From JAIVJZ01 sp035645695 (GTDB taxonomy: Bacteria; Acidobacteriota; Blastocatellia; Pyrinomonadales; Pyrinomonadaceae), in NCBI GenBank assembly GCA_035645695.1, contig DASQMC010000079.1, forward strand, positions 1 through 64,000: a stretch of 64,000 nucleotides of DNA. The letters are read 5' to 3'. This document shows, piece after piece, positions 17,574 through 26,906 of this stretch (positions are counted from its first letter, which is position 1; each line of letters opens with the position of its first letter). A program made the position numbers and the translations under genes. Below the pieces are notes generated by a model. The model made no database searches. It was not told where the DNA came from and saw only the letters and a list, made by a program, of their open reading frames with translations.

Positions 17574-17818
17574 CTTAGAAGCTGTTTTGAAAGTCCCGTC
17601 AGGGACGATTGATAATAGCCCGGCACTTGAGTGCCGGGAATGGGTTGAAGAATAATGAGTGAGTCCCGTAGGGACGATTGAATGTACATCACGATTCAAT
17701 CGTCCCTACGGGACTCAAGTATAAAGACACATCAACTCTCCCCGGCCATAAATGGCCGGACTATTTTCAATAGTCCCTTCGGGACAACAACAAGGTTACT
17801 TTTCAAACAGCTTCTAAG
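17574..17818. mobile_element. MITE-like palindromic element (245 bp)
   Basis: Near-perfect terminal inverted repeats bound the element: CTTAGAAGCTGTTT at 17574-17587, matched in inverse at the right end (17805-17818). Inside are stacked small hairpins: GTCCC(GTCA)GGGAC, CCCGGCAC(TTGA)GTGCCGGG, CCGGCCA(TAAA)TGGCCGG and GTCCC(TTC)GGGAC. A longer palindrome near 17660-17720 pairs the GAGTCCCGTAGGGACGATTG unit with its inverse. No transposase frame and no obvious target duplication are seen. It is either a non-autonomous element or a REP/BIME-like cluster. Confidence 0.6.
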
Positions 17819-17863
17819 CCTCGAAGCCTCTCTTTGGCCGACCCCTTCAAGTGCCGCGCTCGC

Positions 17864-20800
17864 TTATACGTTTGATGTGCGCCCGGCGACGCTCGCCACC
17901 GCTTCGGCGAGTTCCTTTGGCGCGATGGGTTTGGCGAGATGTAGTTGAAAACCCGCGGCGAGGGCGCGGGCGCGGTCTTCTTCGCGTGCGTAGGCCGTGA
18001 GGGCGACGGCCGGTGTAGGGTTGCCGCCGACGCGCGCCGCGTCGCGCTCCCTGAGCTTTTCGATGAACGTGTAGCCGTCCTCTCCGGGCATCCCGATGTC
18101 GCTCAGGATGCAATCGAATGAACTCCTTTCCAGCGCGGCCAAAGCCTCGCTCGCAGATTCGCACGCCTCCACGGTCGCCCCGTATCGTTCCAGAGCTTTA
18201 GAGAGCAGCACGCGCGTGTCCGGTTCGTCTTCAACGACGAGTATGCGGAGTCCGCCGAGCACCGACTGTTGCTCGGAGAGTTCGGTTGCGCTTGCGTGTT
18301 GCTGCTGCTGCTGCTGTAGCGTCCGCCCGTCCACCGTCTCTGAGGGCTTCGCGAATTCGAGCAGCGGCAGACGCACCACGAAGGTCGCTCCCAGTCCCTC
18401 GCCCGCGCTCGTGGCGGAGACCGTCCCGCCGTGCAGTTCGGCGAGGTGTCGCACGATGGCGAGGCCGAGACCGAGACCGCCGTGCGTGCGCGTCGTCGTT
18501 TGATCGGCCTGGCGGAAACGGTCGAAGACGAACGGCAAAAACTCCGCTTTCAATCCCTCGCCGGTGTCCGTGACGGAAATGCGCGCCTGCCCTCCCTGCC
18601 GCCCGAGACGCACTTCGACGCTTCCGCCTTCGGGCGTGAACTTGACGGCGTTCGCCAAAAGATTCCAGATGATCTGCTGCAAGCGTTCCGCGTCTCCCGC
18701 AACCACATTCGCCGGTTCTTCCAGCGCGAGCCTGAGCTCGATGCCCTTCGCCTGAGCCGTCGGTCGCGCCGCTTCGCACGCTTGCTCGATCACGTCCCTG
18801 AGTTCCGTGGGCTTCATTTCGAGGCGGAGCTTTCCGGTGATGATGCGCGAGGCATCGAGCAGATCGTCCACGAGTTGTTTCTGCGAGCGCGCGTTGCGCT
18901 CAATGGTTTCGAGGGCGCGGGCGGCGGTCGCTTCGTCGAACTTGACGGAGCGCAACAAATTCGTCCAACCGAGAATCGAGGTGAGGGGCGTGCGCAGTTC
19001 GTGCGAGAGCGTGGCGAGGAATTCGTCCTTGAGGCGATTGGCTTCCTGCGCCTCTTGATAGAGGCGCGCGTTGTCCACGGCGAAGGCGGCGCGGTGCGCG
19101 AGGTCTTCGGCGAGCGCGAGATCGGCAAGACCGTAGCGCCGCCCCAGCGTGGAACTGGCAAACGTGATCGCGCCGAGCGTGCGGCCGCGCGCCACGAGCG
19201 GCACGATCATCGCCGATTCGACGCCCAGTTGTCGCGCGACGCGGAAGCGCTCCACATCCTCCGGCTCCGCCGCATCTCCGGCGACCGGAGAGATTTCTTC
19301 ATAGAGCATGGACTGCCCCGTGCGGATCGCCTTCGCCGCGCCCATCGCCGCGTCCGGGTTCGGGTTTTGATGCAGGTCGTATTCCCAAGCCGATTCAGCG
19401 TTTTCCGCGTCGCCGTCATGCGTCACGGCGATGGGGCGGATCGAGCCGTCGTCGTCCACCACGTGAACGATGCACCAATCGGCGAGAAAAGGGACGCTCA
19501 GACGCGCGACGGATTGCAGCGTCGTCTCGTAATCGAGCGAGGCGGCGACGAGCGCGCTCGCTTCGACGAGGAAGCGGCCGGATGCCTCCTGCTGTTTGCG
19601 CTCCGTGATATCCGTGAGCGTCCCGACCCATTCGCGCAGGCTCCCGTCGGCGGCGATAACGGGCACGCCGCGCACGGCGAAATCGCGGTAACGCCCGTTG
19701 CGCTGGCGCAGGCGATACTCGGTCATGTAGATGGTGCGGCTCTCGATGGCGCGCTGCCAGAGTTCGGCGGCGAGCGCGCGGTCTTCGGGGTGGACGGCAT
19801 CGAGCCAGCCCTGGCCGCTCACCTCCGCCACGCTCTGCCCGGTCATCGCGCGCCACGCCGGGATGTCTTCGACGCGCCCGGCGGCATCCGTCGTCCACAC
19901 CACCTGCGCCGTCGCTGTGACGAGCGAACGATAACGGTCGAACTCGGCGTGCGCGCGTTCCTCGGCCAGGGACAACGCGCCCTCGGCGTGCTTGCGTTCG
20001 ATGAACTGGCCGAACTGGCTGCCGATGGTGTTCATCAGCGAGCGCAGTTCAGGCTCCGACGTTCGCACCTCGCGGCTGAAGAACTCCATCACGCCCAGCA
20101 CTTCCCTGCCGAGCGTGACGGGGAAACCGAAAGCCGCGCGCAGCCCTCCGCGCGCGGCCGCGGGGGCGCGCGGCATCTCCCGTTCCCGCGTTATGTCCGA
20201 AAGCCACGCCGGTTCGCCCGTCTTCCAGATGCGGCCGGGCAGACCCTCGCCGCGCGCGAACGTTATCTCGCGCGTCGTCGCCGCAAACTCGCCGGAGCCG
20301 GTCTGCGACGACGACGGCTGTTGCCTGATCTCCTGACAGCGCAGCACGCCCGCCTCCCCGTCCACGCCCCAGAACGCGCCCATCTCCCAACGCAAATTTT
20401 CGCAGACGGCTTCGAGTATTTTGCTCGCCGCTTCCGGCACGCTCGCCGCTTCGGCCAGCACGGCCGTCACGGCATGATGCGCCGCCAAGCGCCGCGCGGC
20501 GCGCTTGCGCTCCGTGATGTCGCGCGCGATGCCGGTGAAGTAGCGCGCGCCCCGCTCGATGAATTCGCCGAAGGATATTTCCAACTCGATCTCGCGCCCG
20601 TCGCGATGCCTGCCCGGAAGTTCGACGCCGCTCCAACTGATGTGGCGCGTGCCGGTCGTGAGGTAGCGTTCCAGCCCTTCGCGGTGGACGTGGCGCAGGT
20701 AATCGGGCATCAGCAAGGTGAGGTTTTGGCCGATCAACTCGCTTACGGGATAGCCGAAAATCTTTTCGGCGGCGTGATTGATGAAGTGAATAACGCTTCC

Positions 20801-20950
20801 GGCGTCGATGATGATGATGGCGTCGGCGGCGTTCTCCGCGAAGGTGAGGAAACGGCCGTCGGCCGTCCCGGCGAAGGCTGCCGGGTCTCCCGCGTGCGCT
20901 TCGTCAGCCCCACGCGGCGAGCTTCCATCTTCCGGTAAAGGGGAGTTCAT
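17864..20950 (-). CDS. Hybrid sensor histidine kinase/response regulator
   Basis: The 1028-residue soluble kinase has the order PAS (about 33-148), GAF (160-320), PAS (340-452), GAF (457-630), HisKA with phospho-acceptor H650 in SHELRTP, HATPase (755-862), and a receiver domain (902-1020) with phospho-acceptor D951 in LSDIGMP. There are no transmembrane segments, so it is cytoplasmic and senses an internal signal. A run of six glutamines (879-884) encoded by a CAG tract sits in the linker before the receiver. No output response regulator or Hpt protein is adjacent, so the partner is elsewhere. It lies between the MITE-like element and the glycosyltransferase genes with no obvious functional link to either. 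Confidence 0.95.
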   Translation of the reverse strand: MNSPLPEDGSSPRGADEAHAGDPAAFAGTADGRFLTFAENAADAIIIIDAGSVIHFINHAAEKIFGYPVSELIGQNLTLLMPDYLRHVHREGLERYLTTGTRHISWSGVELPGRHRDGREIELEISFGEFIERGARYFTGIARDITERKRAARRLAAHHAVTAVLAEAASVPEAASKILEAVCENLRWEMGAFWGVDGEAGVLRCQEIRQQPSSSQTGSGEFAATTREITFARGEGLPGRIWKTGEPAWLSDITREREMPRAPAAARGGLRAAFGFPVTLGREVLGVMEFFSREVRTSEPELRSLMNTIGSQFGQFIERKHAEGALSLAEERAHAEFDRYRSLVTATAQVVWTTDAAGRVEDIPAWRAMTGQSVAEVSGQGWLDAVHPEDRALAAELWQRAIESRTIYMTEYRLRQRNGRYRDFAVRGVPVIAADGSLREWVGTLTDITERKQQEASGRFLVEASALVAASLDYETTLQSVARLSVPFLADWCIVHVVDDDGSIRPIAVTHDGDAENAESAWEYDLHQNPNPDAAMGAAKAIRTGQSMLYEEISPVAGDAAEPEDVERFRVARQLGVESAMIVPLVARGRTLGAITFASSTLGRRYGLADLALAEDLAHRAAFAVDNARLYQEAQEANRLKDEFLATLSHELRTPLTSILGWTNLLRSVKFDEATAARALETIERNARSQKQLVDDLLDASRIITGKLRLEMKPTELRDVIEQACEAARPTAQAKGIELRLALEEPANVVAGDAERLQQIIWNLLANAVKFTPEGGSVEVRLGRQGGQARISVTDTGEGLKAEFLPFVFDRFRQADQTTTRTHGGLGLGLAIVRHLAELHGGTVSATSAGEGLGATFVVRLPLLEFAKPSETVDGRTLQQQQQQHASATELSEQQSVLGGLRILVVEDEPDTRVLLSKALERYGATVEACESASEALAALERSSFDCILSDIGMPGEDGYTFIEKLRERDAARVGGNPTPAVALTAYAREEDRARALAAGFQLHLAKPIAPKELAEAVASVAGRTSNV

Positions 20951-21002
20951 AGACGCGACCCACTGAATCCCGGCCTGTTTAAATTGATAACCGGCATGAC
21001 CG

Positions 21003-21008
21003 ATTATA
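21003..21008 (-). promoter_or_regulatory. Candidate -10 element for the sensor kinase
   Basis: A perfect TATAAT reads on the minus strand about 53 nt before the kinase start. The matching -35 position is only T-rich (TCTTTT). This gives a moderate sigma70 promoter candidate. Confidence 0.4.
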
Positions 21009-21044
21009 GCGCACCCGTGCGGAGGAAAAGAAAGGAATGAAGAA

Positions 21045-21117
21045 GAATTGATTCATTGATTCATTGATTCATTGTTTCATTGTTTCAATATTTCTATTTC
21101 TTTATTGAATCAATGAA
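21045..21117. repeat. ATTGATTC tandem repeat hairpin
   Basis: Several copies of the 8-nt unit ATTGATTC, decaying to ATTGTTTC, are followed by an inverse segment ATTGAATCAATGAA at 21104-21117. The whole can fold into an AT-rich hairpin. It lies just past the glycosyltransferase stop at 21181. Confidence 0.7.
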
Positions 21118-21180
21118 CCGATGGATCAATTCTTCCCTTCTCCGCCACCCATTCAATAACCGAGTGATGCTTAGAGTTGT

Positions 21181-22554
21181 TCAACCTCGAAACTTGTGCG
21201 AGACGTGTGAAGCGTGGCCGTGCAGGCGCGATTCGGCCTGCAAGTGCTGGACGTAGGAATGCTCCGTGCCGTAGAGCTTGTAGCCGCGCTCGCCGAGAAA
21301 ACGGCTCCAACGAATGTCGTAGCCGGGCGGGATGCGGCGCTTGATCTCGTCCCAGTTGGCGACGATCTCCTGCAAGGGGCGGCGCGGAAAGAGGACGCAT
21401 TGCGTGCCGTAAAATTTGTGCGGGTCGATGACGGTCGAGCCGTATTCGTTGCCGGGCAGGTAGAGCGTCAGGAGACCCGTGTCGGGGTTGATGCAGAGCG
21501 AGCGCAGTTTTTCGTTGAAGCGTTTCGAGAAGATGATGTCGTCTTCGATGAACAGAACGTGGTCGCCCTCGCGCGTCTCTTCGAGGACGCGCTGGAAGGC
21601 GAAGTGGACGGCCTCCTGCACCGAGTCGTAAGTGGATAGCCCCTCCTCGCGCGCGTGGACGTAGACGGCGGCGGGCGCGAGCGCGGCGACGAGCGAAAGA
21701 TATTTGCCCGACAGTTTCGGCGTGTGGCTGGTGTCGATGACGATGACGGGCGGCCGCAAGCCCGCGCTCACCGTGCGAAACGAGGCGACGAACTGTTCCA
21801 TCGATCCGGCGTTGCGGTCGCAGCTAAGTATCAGGGGAACGATGCGCTCGTCCGCCGAAGTGACGCGCGCCCACCAGTCCGCGCCGTACTTTTCCGCGAG
21901 CACCGCGTTCATCTCCGCGCTTGCGCGGTTGACGTAATCCGCATAATCCGTGATCGACTTGTGCTCTTTGTGCGTGATGCGCGCGCGGTTCGTCAACACG
22001 TTCCGGAGTCCCGCCTCGCGCACGCGGTAGCCGTAATCGTAATCAACGCCCCAACCGTAGGTCAGCCGCAAGTCCCAGAAACCGAGGCGGGCGATTGTCG
22101 CGGCTTTGACGAGCGGGGCGGTGGCTTCGAGATAGGGGACGAATTGCGCCTCGCACGCGGCCTGCTCCATGAACTTGTGCGGCGAGTTGTGCTGCGGCGC
22201 GATCTGCGCGTGGGCGTCGGACGCGAACAAGACTTCGCAGAGATTAGCGAGCACGTCGTTGCCATACTCGAAGCCCACGTCGGAGTTGAGAAACCAGTAG
22301 GCGTCGTAAGCGTCTTCGGCCGAAGCGATGAGATAGCCCTCGTGCATGCCGCGCGTAAAGCCGAGATTGTGCGGGAGCGCGTGCGTGGTCGAGGCGGGCG
22401 GCGCGTCCGAACCGTTATCCACGACATAGACTTTTTTGTTCGTGTAGCGGAGATCGTTTCTCAGGTAAGCCGCCAGCGCGTCGGTCAGCGCGCCGGTATT
22501 GAAGTTCAAGACGATGATCGCCACTTTCGGCGGCGTGCGTATCTCTTCGCTCAT
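21181..22554 (-). CDS. Two-part glycosyltransferase (GT2-like N-terminal half)
   Basis: The 457-residue product has an N-terminal half (about 1-235) resembling family GT2: VAIIVLNFNTG start, VVDNGSD at about 44-50, and FLNSDVGF supplying the acidic metal-binding motif. The C-terminal half (about 240-457) begins with PLILSCDRN and contains HVLFIEDDIIFSKRF, a second nucleotide-sugar-transferase-like motif. It could therefore carry two catalytic sites. It sits 38 nt downstream of the giant GT/methyltransferase fusion, with which it is probably co-transcribed. The likely role is polysaccharide or protein glycosylation. Donor and acceptor are not readable. Confidence 0.8.
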   Translation of the reverse strand: MSEEIRTPPKVAIIVLNFNTGALTDALAAYLRNDLRYTNKKVYVVDNGSDAPPASTTHALPHNLGFTRGMHEGYLIASAEDAYDAYWFLNSDVGFEYGNDVLANLCEVLFASDAHAQIAPQHNSPHKFMEQAACEAQFVPYLEATAPLVKAATIARLGFWDLRLTYGWGVDYDYGYRVREAGLRNVLTNRARITHKEHKSITDYADYVNRASAEMNAVLAEKYGADWWARVTSADERIVPLILSCDRNAGSMEQFVASFRTVSAGLRPPVIVIDTSHTPKLSGKYLSLVAALAPAAVYVHAREEGLSTYDSVQEAVHFAFQRVLEETREGDHVLFIEDDIIFSKRFNEKLRSLCINPDTGLLTLYLPGNEYGSTVIDPHKFYGTQCVLFPRRPLQEIVANWDEIKRRIPPGYDIRWSRFLGERGYKLYGTEHSYVQHLQAESRLHGHASHVSHKFRG

Positions 22555-22592
22555 GCTGCGCGTCCTCTCTCGCGACGGATTCTCAAAGGGCG

Positions 22593-25500
22593 TCAGGCCG
22601 GGACATAGACGTAAATTTTCCAGTTCATGCGGCGCGGCAGTTCATGGCGGCGGCAGGCGCGCTCGACGATGCGGTGCAGGGCGTCCTGTCGCCACCCGGC
22701 GCGCAAAAATTCGGCGTGCCACCACGCGCGCGAACGCATCGTGATGTGCGAATAGTCGCGGTCGTTTTTGCGAAACCGTCCTTCCTCGTCTTCGTTGTCG
22801 AACGACGGGATACAGGCGACGATGGCCTGTCGCGTCCACTTGCGCGCGCGCGTGAGAAACTCGTGCGCCTGCCCCTCGGTCAAACTCTCGCAGAGGGAAA
22901 AGGCGAGCGTCAGATCGAACTCGCGTTCATATTCGACCGATTCTGCGCGGGCGAGCGTGAGGTGTGTTTTAATCGACGCCTCGGCGTGGCCGATAGCCCA
23001 CGGGCTATGGTCGAAGCCCCACGCGTCTTTGCCTCGTTCGCGCAAAGCGCGCACGAGGAAACCTTTGGCGCAGCCCGCGTCGAGGAAAGATTCGGCTTCG
23101 GGAAAACTTTCGCAGAGGTAGCTTGCCGTTCGTTTGAAGAGGTCTGAGAATAGCTGCCACGAATAGCCGCGCTCCCAGTTGCTCTTGCGCCCGTGCTCGA
23201 AGTAGTCCGCGTCGTACCAGTCGCCCTCAATCGGCACGCCGGGGGCGACGAGTCCCTGCCCTTTGCTATCGTCAGCCGTCCAGACACCGCGCGCCGCTCC
23301 GGTGCGGCCGAGCATCTCTTCGATACGCGCGCGCGCCATCTCGCCCACGCGCTCCAGCGAATAATCCTCGCGCATCTTCCGCGCGGCGCGTGCGGCCTTC
23401 GCGCGCGCCGCCTCGCGCTCATGGTAGACGCCGCGCATCAACTCCGAAGCGTGCTTGAGATCGGGTTCAGCCCAGCGCATCCGCGGATGGTAGTAACGAT
23501 AAGACTGCCGCACAGGACAGAGCGTGTGGCGCACGAGTTTGTGCGCATCTTCGTCGAGGTATTCGAGCGGGCCGGAGTAGTTCGTGGCGACGACCGGCGT
23601 GCCGCGTCCGGCCGCCTCGAACAGGGGGTAACACCAGCCCTCGCCCCTGTGCAGGGAGACGTAGCAATCGCCGCGCGCGTGCAGGGCTTCGATACGCGCC
23701 TCCGGCCACGCCTCGCCGTGAATAAGAACGCGCGCGTTCGACCCCGTCCGCCGACGTAATTCTTCCAACGCCCCCGCGGCGACGTGGGACGCCTCCGCAT
23801 TCACTTTCAAGACGAGCACGGCGTCAGGCTCCTCCGGGAAAGCGCGCAGGAAACTCTCGATCAACCCTTGCGGACTTTTGCGCTCCTGCCAGTGGAAGAT
23901 GCTGTAAAAGACGAAATCACGCGCATCGATGCCGGGAAAATCGTAGGTGTCGTCCGCCGCCGTTTGAGGAGGCACGAGCGCGTGCGGGAGTTTGAAGATC
24001 GCTTTGTCGAGCGACTTGCCGAAGACCGAGACGTTGTAATCGCAGGGCAGCCAGATTTCGCGCACGCGCCCGAGCGCGCCGCGCCATTCGGTGGGCATCG
24101 CGTCGGTTTCCCAGACGGTCATGCCGATTGCGTTTTCGACCCCGGCGGCATGGCGCGCCCATTGCGGCGGGATGCCGTGGAAGAGATGCACGTCGCCCTT
24201 CACGCCTCGGCCGACGCGCGACTCGACGAGTGCGTCGCGCACCTGTCGCGGGCGTCCGGCCGCCATGTCGATCACGGAGAGTTCTATGCCCGCGCGGTGC
24301 ATCGCGTGGATGTAGCCGCGCGCGGCCTGCCCGTAGCCCGACGCGTCGAACACGTAGCCGTAATAGACGAGACTGAGATCGCCCGCGCTCGTTGCCCGGC
24401 GCGACGCACCGACGCGCTCCGGCGGACGATGGGCGGCAAACGGCGCGGGCGTATCTCGTGCGTGGTCGTCTACGGAAACCGCAAGTTGTGAAGCGTGGTC
24501 GTCCACGGCGGCCACGAGTTGCAAAGTCGCGCGCGGCGCGGCGTCGGGCGCGAGGGCGTTTTGTTTGACCTGTTCCATCACCTCTTCCGCCGAGAGGGTC
24601 TTCAGGCACGCGAGATGTTGTTCGCAGTCGCGTCGCCCCCACGGTTGTTTCCTGCACGCCGCCTCGCACGCGAGTTTTTTCGTCACGGCGAACATCTTCC
24701 TCGAAGGGATCATTTCCCGTTCGGGACTCGTGATGCCGAACACGCCGAACGTCGGCGTGCCGACGGCGACGCCTAGGTGCATCAACCCCGAATCGTTCGC
24801 CACGAGCGCGGCGCATTGCCGGATGAGGGCGGCCGTGTCGGGCAGGTCGAGCGCGTCTGTGAAGTTGCGCGCGTGCGCGGGCCAGGCGAAGGCTTTGCGA
24901 AAGTAGGTCGCGGCGTTGTCGAGGTCGGACTCCGTCCCGATGATGGCGACCTCCGGCCAGAGACGCGCCAACTCGTCGAAGCCGTGCCATTTCTTCCACG
25001 GCCAATCCGGTTTGCAGCCGGGATGCAGCGCAAGCGTACGGGGCGGCAGGTCGAACTTTCTGCCCGAGGCAACGGCGAAAGGCTCGGGCAATTCGTCCTT
25101 CCAGCCCAACTCGCGCGCCATCCGCCCGACGCAGGCGATGTCGCCCGCCTTCAACCATTCCGCCTGATTAAAAGCGAGCACGCGCTTCGCACGCACCCAG
25201 CGGCGCAATGGCGCGCTCCACTGCGTGAACGTCGCGACCTCGTAGGATTCATTCGCCAGAGCGGCGACGGGCAGGCCGCCCCGGTTGCCGCGAAAATTTT
25301 GATAATGGATGAGGCGTCGAATGCCTTGCGCGTTCTCCCACAACTTCACGCACTCCGGGTAGTCGGGCGCGACGAGCAGATCGACCTGATAGCCGAGACG
25401 CGCGAGCGCGCTCGCAAGCGGCGTCACGCGCAGGATGTCACCGATGCCATAGGCCGCCGAAACGAGAGCCGCGGGAGCGTCAGCGCTAAGCGCGCGCGGT

Positions 25501-26288
25501 TGTTGCTTGTCGCTCGCGCCGGGTTCCCCACGCACGCTCGCCTGCGCATCTCTGCGCACGCTCGCCCGCGCTTTCCCGCTCACGTCTCTGCGAGCCGCGA
25601 AGTCGTCGTAGAACTTCACGTCCGCGCCGAGCAGACGCCTGATGTCCTCGGCCGGGTGCTCGCGCCAGTAGCTGCCCGCCGTGTTCTTCGGACTCACATT
25701 CGCCTTGTGTATGATCCCGACGTGGAAGCCCGGATCGGGCAGCACGCAGATGCGCGCCGCCGGGCGACTCCACACGAACCGCGCGTCCTCGCCCACGTCG
25801 ATCTCGCGGAAACGATTGACCGCCCAAAACTCCCGCGTGTAACACAAACTGCTGCCCGACACCCACGGCTTCCGGTGCGACGGGTAGACGTATTTCCAAC
25901 CGCGCCCGCCGCCATGACGGCGCAGGTCGTAAAACAACAACGTGCTGATGCCGCACAACTCCGCGCCCGCGCCGAGCAGTGATTCGATCTGGTAACGCAA
26001 ACGGTGCGGCGCGTGCCAATCGTCGTCGTCCCAGTGTGCGATGACATGGCCGCGCGCCCGTTCGCACGCCAGATTCCGCTTCGCCCCCACCGGCAACTTT
26101 TCCGCCACGCTAACGTAACGCACGCGCTCGTCCGCGGGCATCAAATCCGCCACCGGGTCGTCGCCGTCGTCCACGACGATCAACTCTTTCGGCTCGTAAT
26201 CCTGCCGCAGGAAATACTCGACGGCGCGCGACACGAACGCGCGGCGGTCAGCCGTCGGCATGATGCAGGTGACGAGAGGCGTTGACAT
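22593..26288 (-). CDS. Four-domain glycosyltransferase-methyltransferase fusion
   Basis: The 1231-residue product reads as four enzymes in one chain. Residues 1-235 are GT2-like (TCIMPTADRR, VVDDGDD, and HWDDDDW at 85-91). Residues 275-585 are GT9-like, heptosyltransferase type (GIGDILRVTPL near 282 and LVANDSGLMHLGVAVGTPT near 496-514). Residues 640-995 are GT4-like (HRGEGWCYPLFEAAGRGTPV near 880-898). Residues 1015-1231 form a SAM methyltransferase (FLDAGCAKGFL at 1068-1078). Linkers at 236-274 and 586-635 are polar and low-complexity. Each domain has near-normal length and its usual motifs. It is probably cytosolic and builds a defined, methylated glycan. It lies at the 3' end of the eCIS gene run, 18 nt after the 198-residue gene. 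Confidence 0.85.
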   Translation of the reverse strand: MSTPLVTCIMPTADRRAFVSRAVEYFLRQDYEPKELIVVDDGDDPVADLMPADERVRYVSVAEKLPVGAKRNLACERARGHVIAHWDDDDWHAPHRLRYQIESLLGAGAELCGISTLLFYDLRRHGGGRGWKYVYPSHRKPWVSGSSLCYTREFWAVNRFREIDVGEDARFVWSRPAARICVLPDPGFHVGIIHKANVSPKNTAGSYWREHPAEDIRRLLGADVKFYDDFAARRDVSGKARASVRRDAQASVRGEPGASDKQQPRALSADAPAALVSAAYGIGDILRVTPLASALARLGYQVDLLVAPDYPECVKLWENAQGIRRLIHYQNFRGNRGGLPVAALANESYEVATFTQWSAPLRRWVRAKRVLAFNQAEWLKAGDIACVGRMARELGWKDELPEPFAVASGRKFDLPPRTLALHPGCKPDWPWKKWHGFDELARLWPEVAIIGTESDLDNAATYFRKAFAWPAHARNFTDALDLPDTAALIRQCAALVANDSGLMHLGVAVGTPTFGVFGITSPEREMIPSRKMFAVTKKLACEAACRKQPWGRRDCEQHLACLKTLSAEEVMEQVKQNALAPDAAPRATLQLVAAVDDHASQLAVSVDDHARDTPAPFAAHRPPERVGASRRATSAGDLSLVYYGYVFDASGYGQAARGYIHAMHRAGIELSVIDMAAGRPRQVRDALVESRVGRGVKGDVHLFHGIPPQWARHAAGVENAIGMTVWETDAMPTEWRGALGRVREIWLPCDYNVSVFGKSLDKAIFKLPHALVPPQTAADDTYDFPGIDARDFVFYSIFHWQERKSPQGLIESFLRAFPEEPDAVLVLKVNAEASHVAAGALEELRRRTGSNARVLIHGEAWPEARIEALHARGDCYVSLHRGEGWCYPLFEAAGRGTPVVATNYSGPLEYLDEDAHKLVRHTLCPVRQSYRYYHPRMRWAEPDLKHASELMRGVYHEREAARAKAARAARKMREDYSLERVGEMARARIEEMLGRTGAARGVWTADDSKGQGLVAPGVPIEGDWYDADYFEHGRKSNWERGYSWQLFSDLFKRTASYLCESFPEAESFLDAGCAKGFLVRALRERGKDAWGFDHSPWAIGHAEASIKTHLTLARAESVEYEREFDLTLAFSLCESLTEGQAHEFLTRARKWTRQAIVACIPSFDNEDEEGRFRKNDRDYSHITMRSRAWWHAEFLRAGWRQDALHRIVERACRRHELPRRMNWKIYVYVPA

Positions 26289-26306
26289 CGCTGGAAACCT
26301 GTTTAA

Positions 26307-26903
26307 CTAAGTTCGCTGTTCCGGCGGCGGCGCGTCCCACAGCGTGAGAAGTCGTTGCGCCGCCCCTTTCACCCCCTCGTCGTCGTCCTCGCGCCCGACG
26401 CGCTCGACCACTGCGCGACTCTGCGGCCACCTGCGAAAAGCCAGAGCGTCGAGCGCCGCAAGCCGGAGTTTGGGGTGCGGGGCTTCGGTGGCGACGTTCT
26501 CGAAGATCACGAAGACCTCCTGGTCGTACTCCGCGAAGGTGATGGCGAGGCGATAGAGGTTGTGAACGTATTCGTCGTGCTCGTCCGTCGTGTAGGCGCG
26601 CTCGACGAGTTCCCCGGGCCCGTAGGTCGCGAGTTTGTCCGTGAAGTCTTCGATCAACTCTTCAAGATCAGAGCCGCGGAAATGCACGTAGTTCATTCCC
26701 GTGAACGGGTCTTCGACGTAGTTGATGGCGCGCATCATGTCCGGCGTAGTCCAGACCTGCTCGTAAGCCTCCTTCTCGCCCTTCGGCTCCCACGTGCCCT
26801 GTTTGGTCAGGCCGAGTTCCGCAGCCGTCTCCTCGAAAAGTTCGCGTGTGACCCCGCTCCGAAGTACGAGATGGACGCTCTCCTGATTATCTTCTGACGA
26901 CAT
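26307..26903 (-). CDS. Small acidic protein paired with the large cargo gene
   Basis: The 198-residue acidic product is not recognised. The N-terminal part (about 10-115) is mixed alpha/beta. The C-terminal third (HPKLRLAALDALAFRRWPQS onward) resembles HEAT-type helical repeats. AGAGGTGACAA precedes the ATG, and the start lies only 3 nt after the stop of the 1146-residue cargo candidate, so the two are translationally coupled. In polymorphic toxin systems a small gene in this position is often an immunity protein; in eCIS it could be an adaptor or chaperone that loads the cargo. Neither role is shown by the sequence itself. Confidence 0.75.
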   Translation of the reverse strand: MSSEDNQESVHLVLRSGVTRELFEETAAELGLTKQGTWEPKGEKEAYEQVWTTPDMMRAINYVEDPFTGMNYVHFRGSDLEELIEDFTDKLATYGPGELVERAYTTDEHDEYVHNLYRLAITFAEYDQEVFVIFENVATEAPHPKLRLAALDALAFRRWPQSRAVVERVGREDDDEGVKGAAQRLLTLWDAPPPEQRT

Positions 26904-26906
26904 TTG

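Noticed and set aside
18310..18330. CAG repeat in the kinase gene as a phase-variation switch
   Set aside because: The repeat unit is three bases, so copy change would only alter the glutamine count, not the frame.
18431..20938. Long plus-strand open frame opposite the sensor kinase
   Set aside because: The minus strand carries every kinase motif in order. The antisense product is compositionally odd and motif-free.
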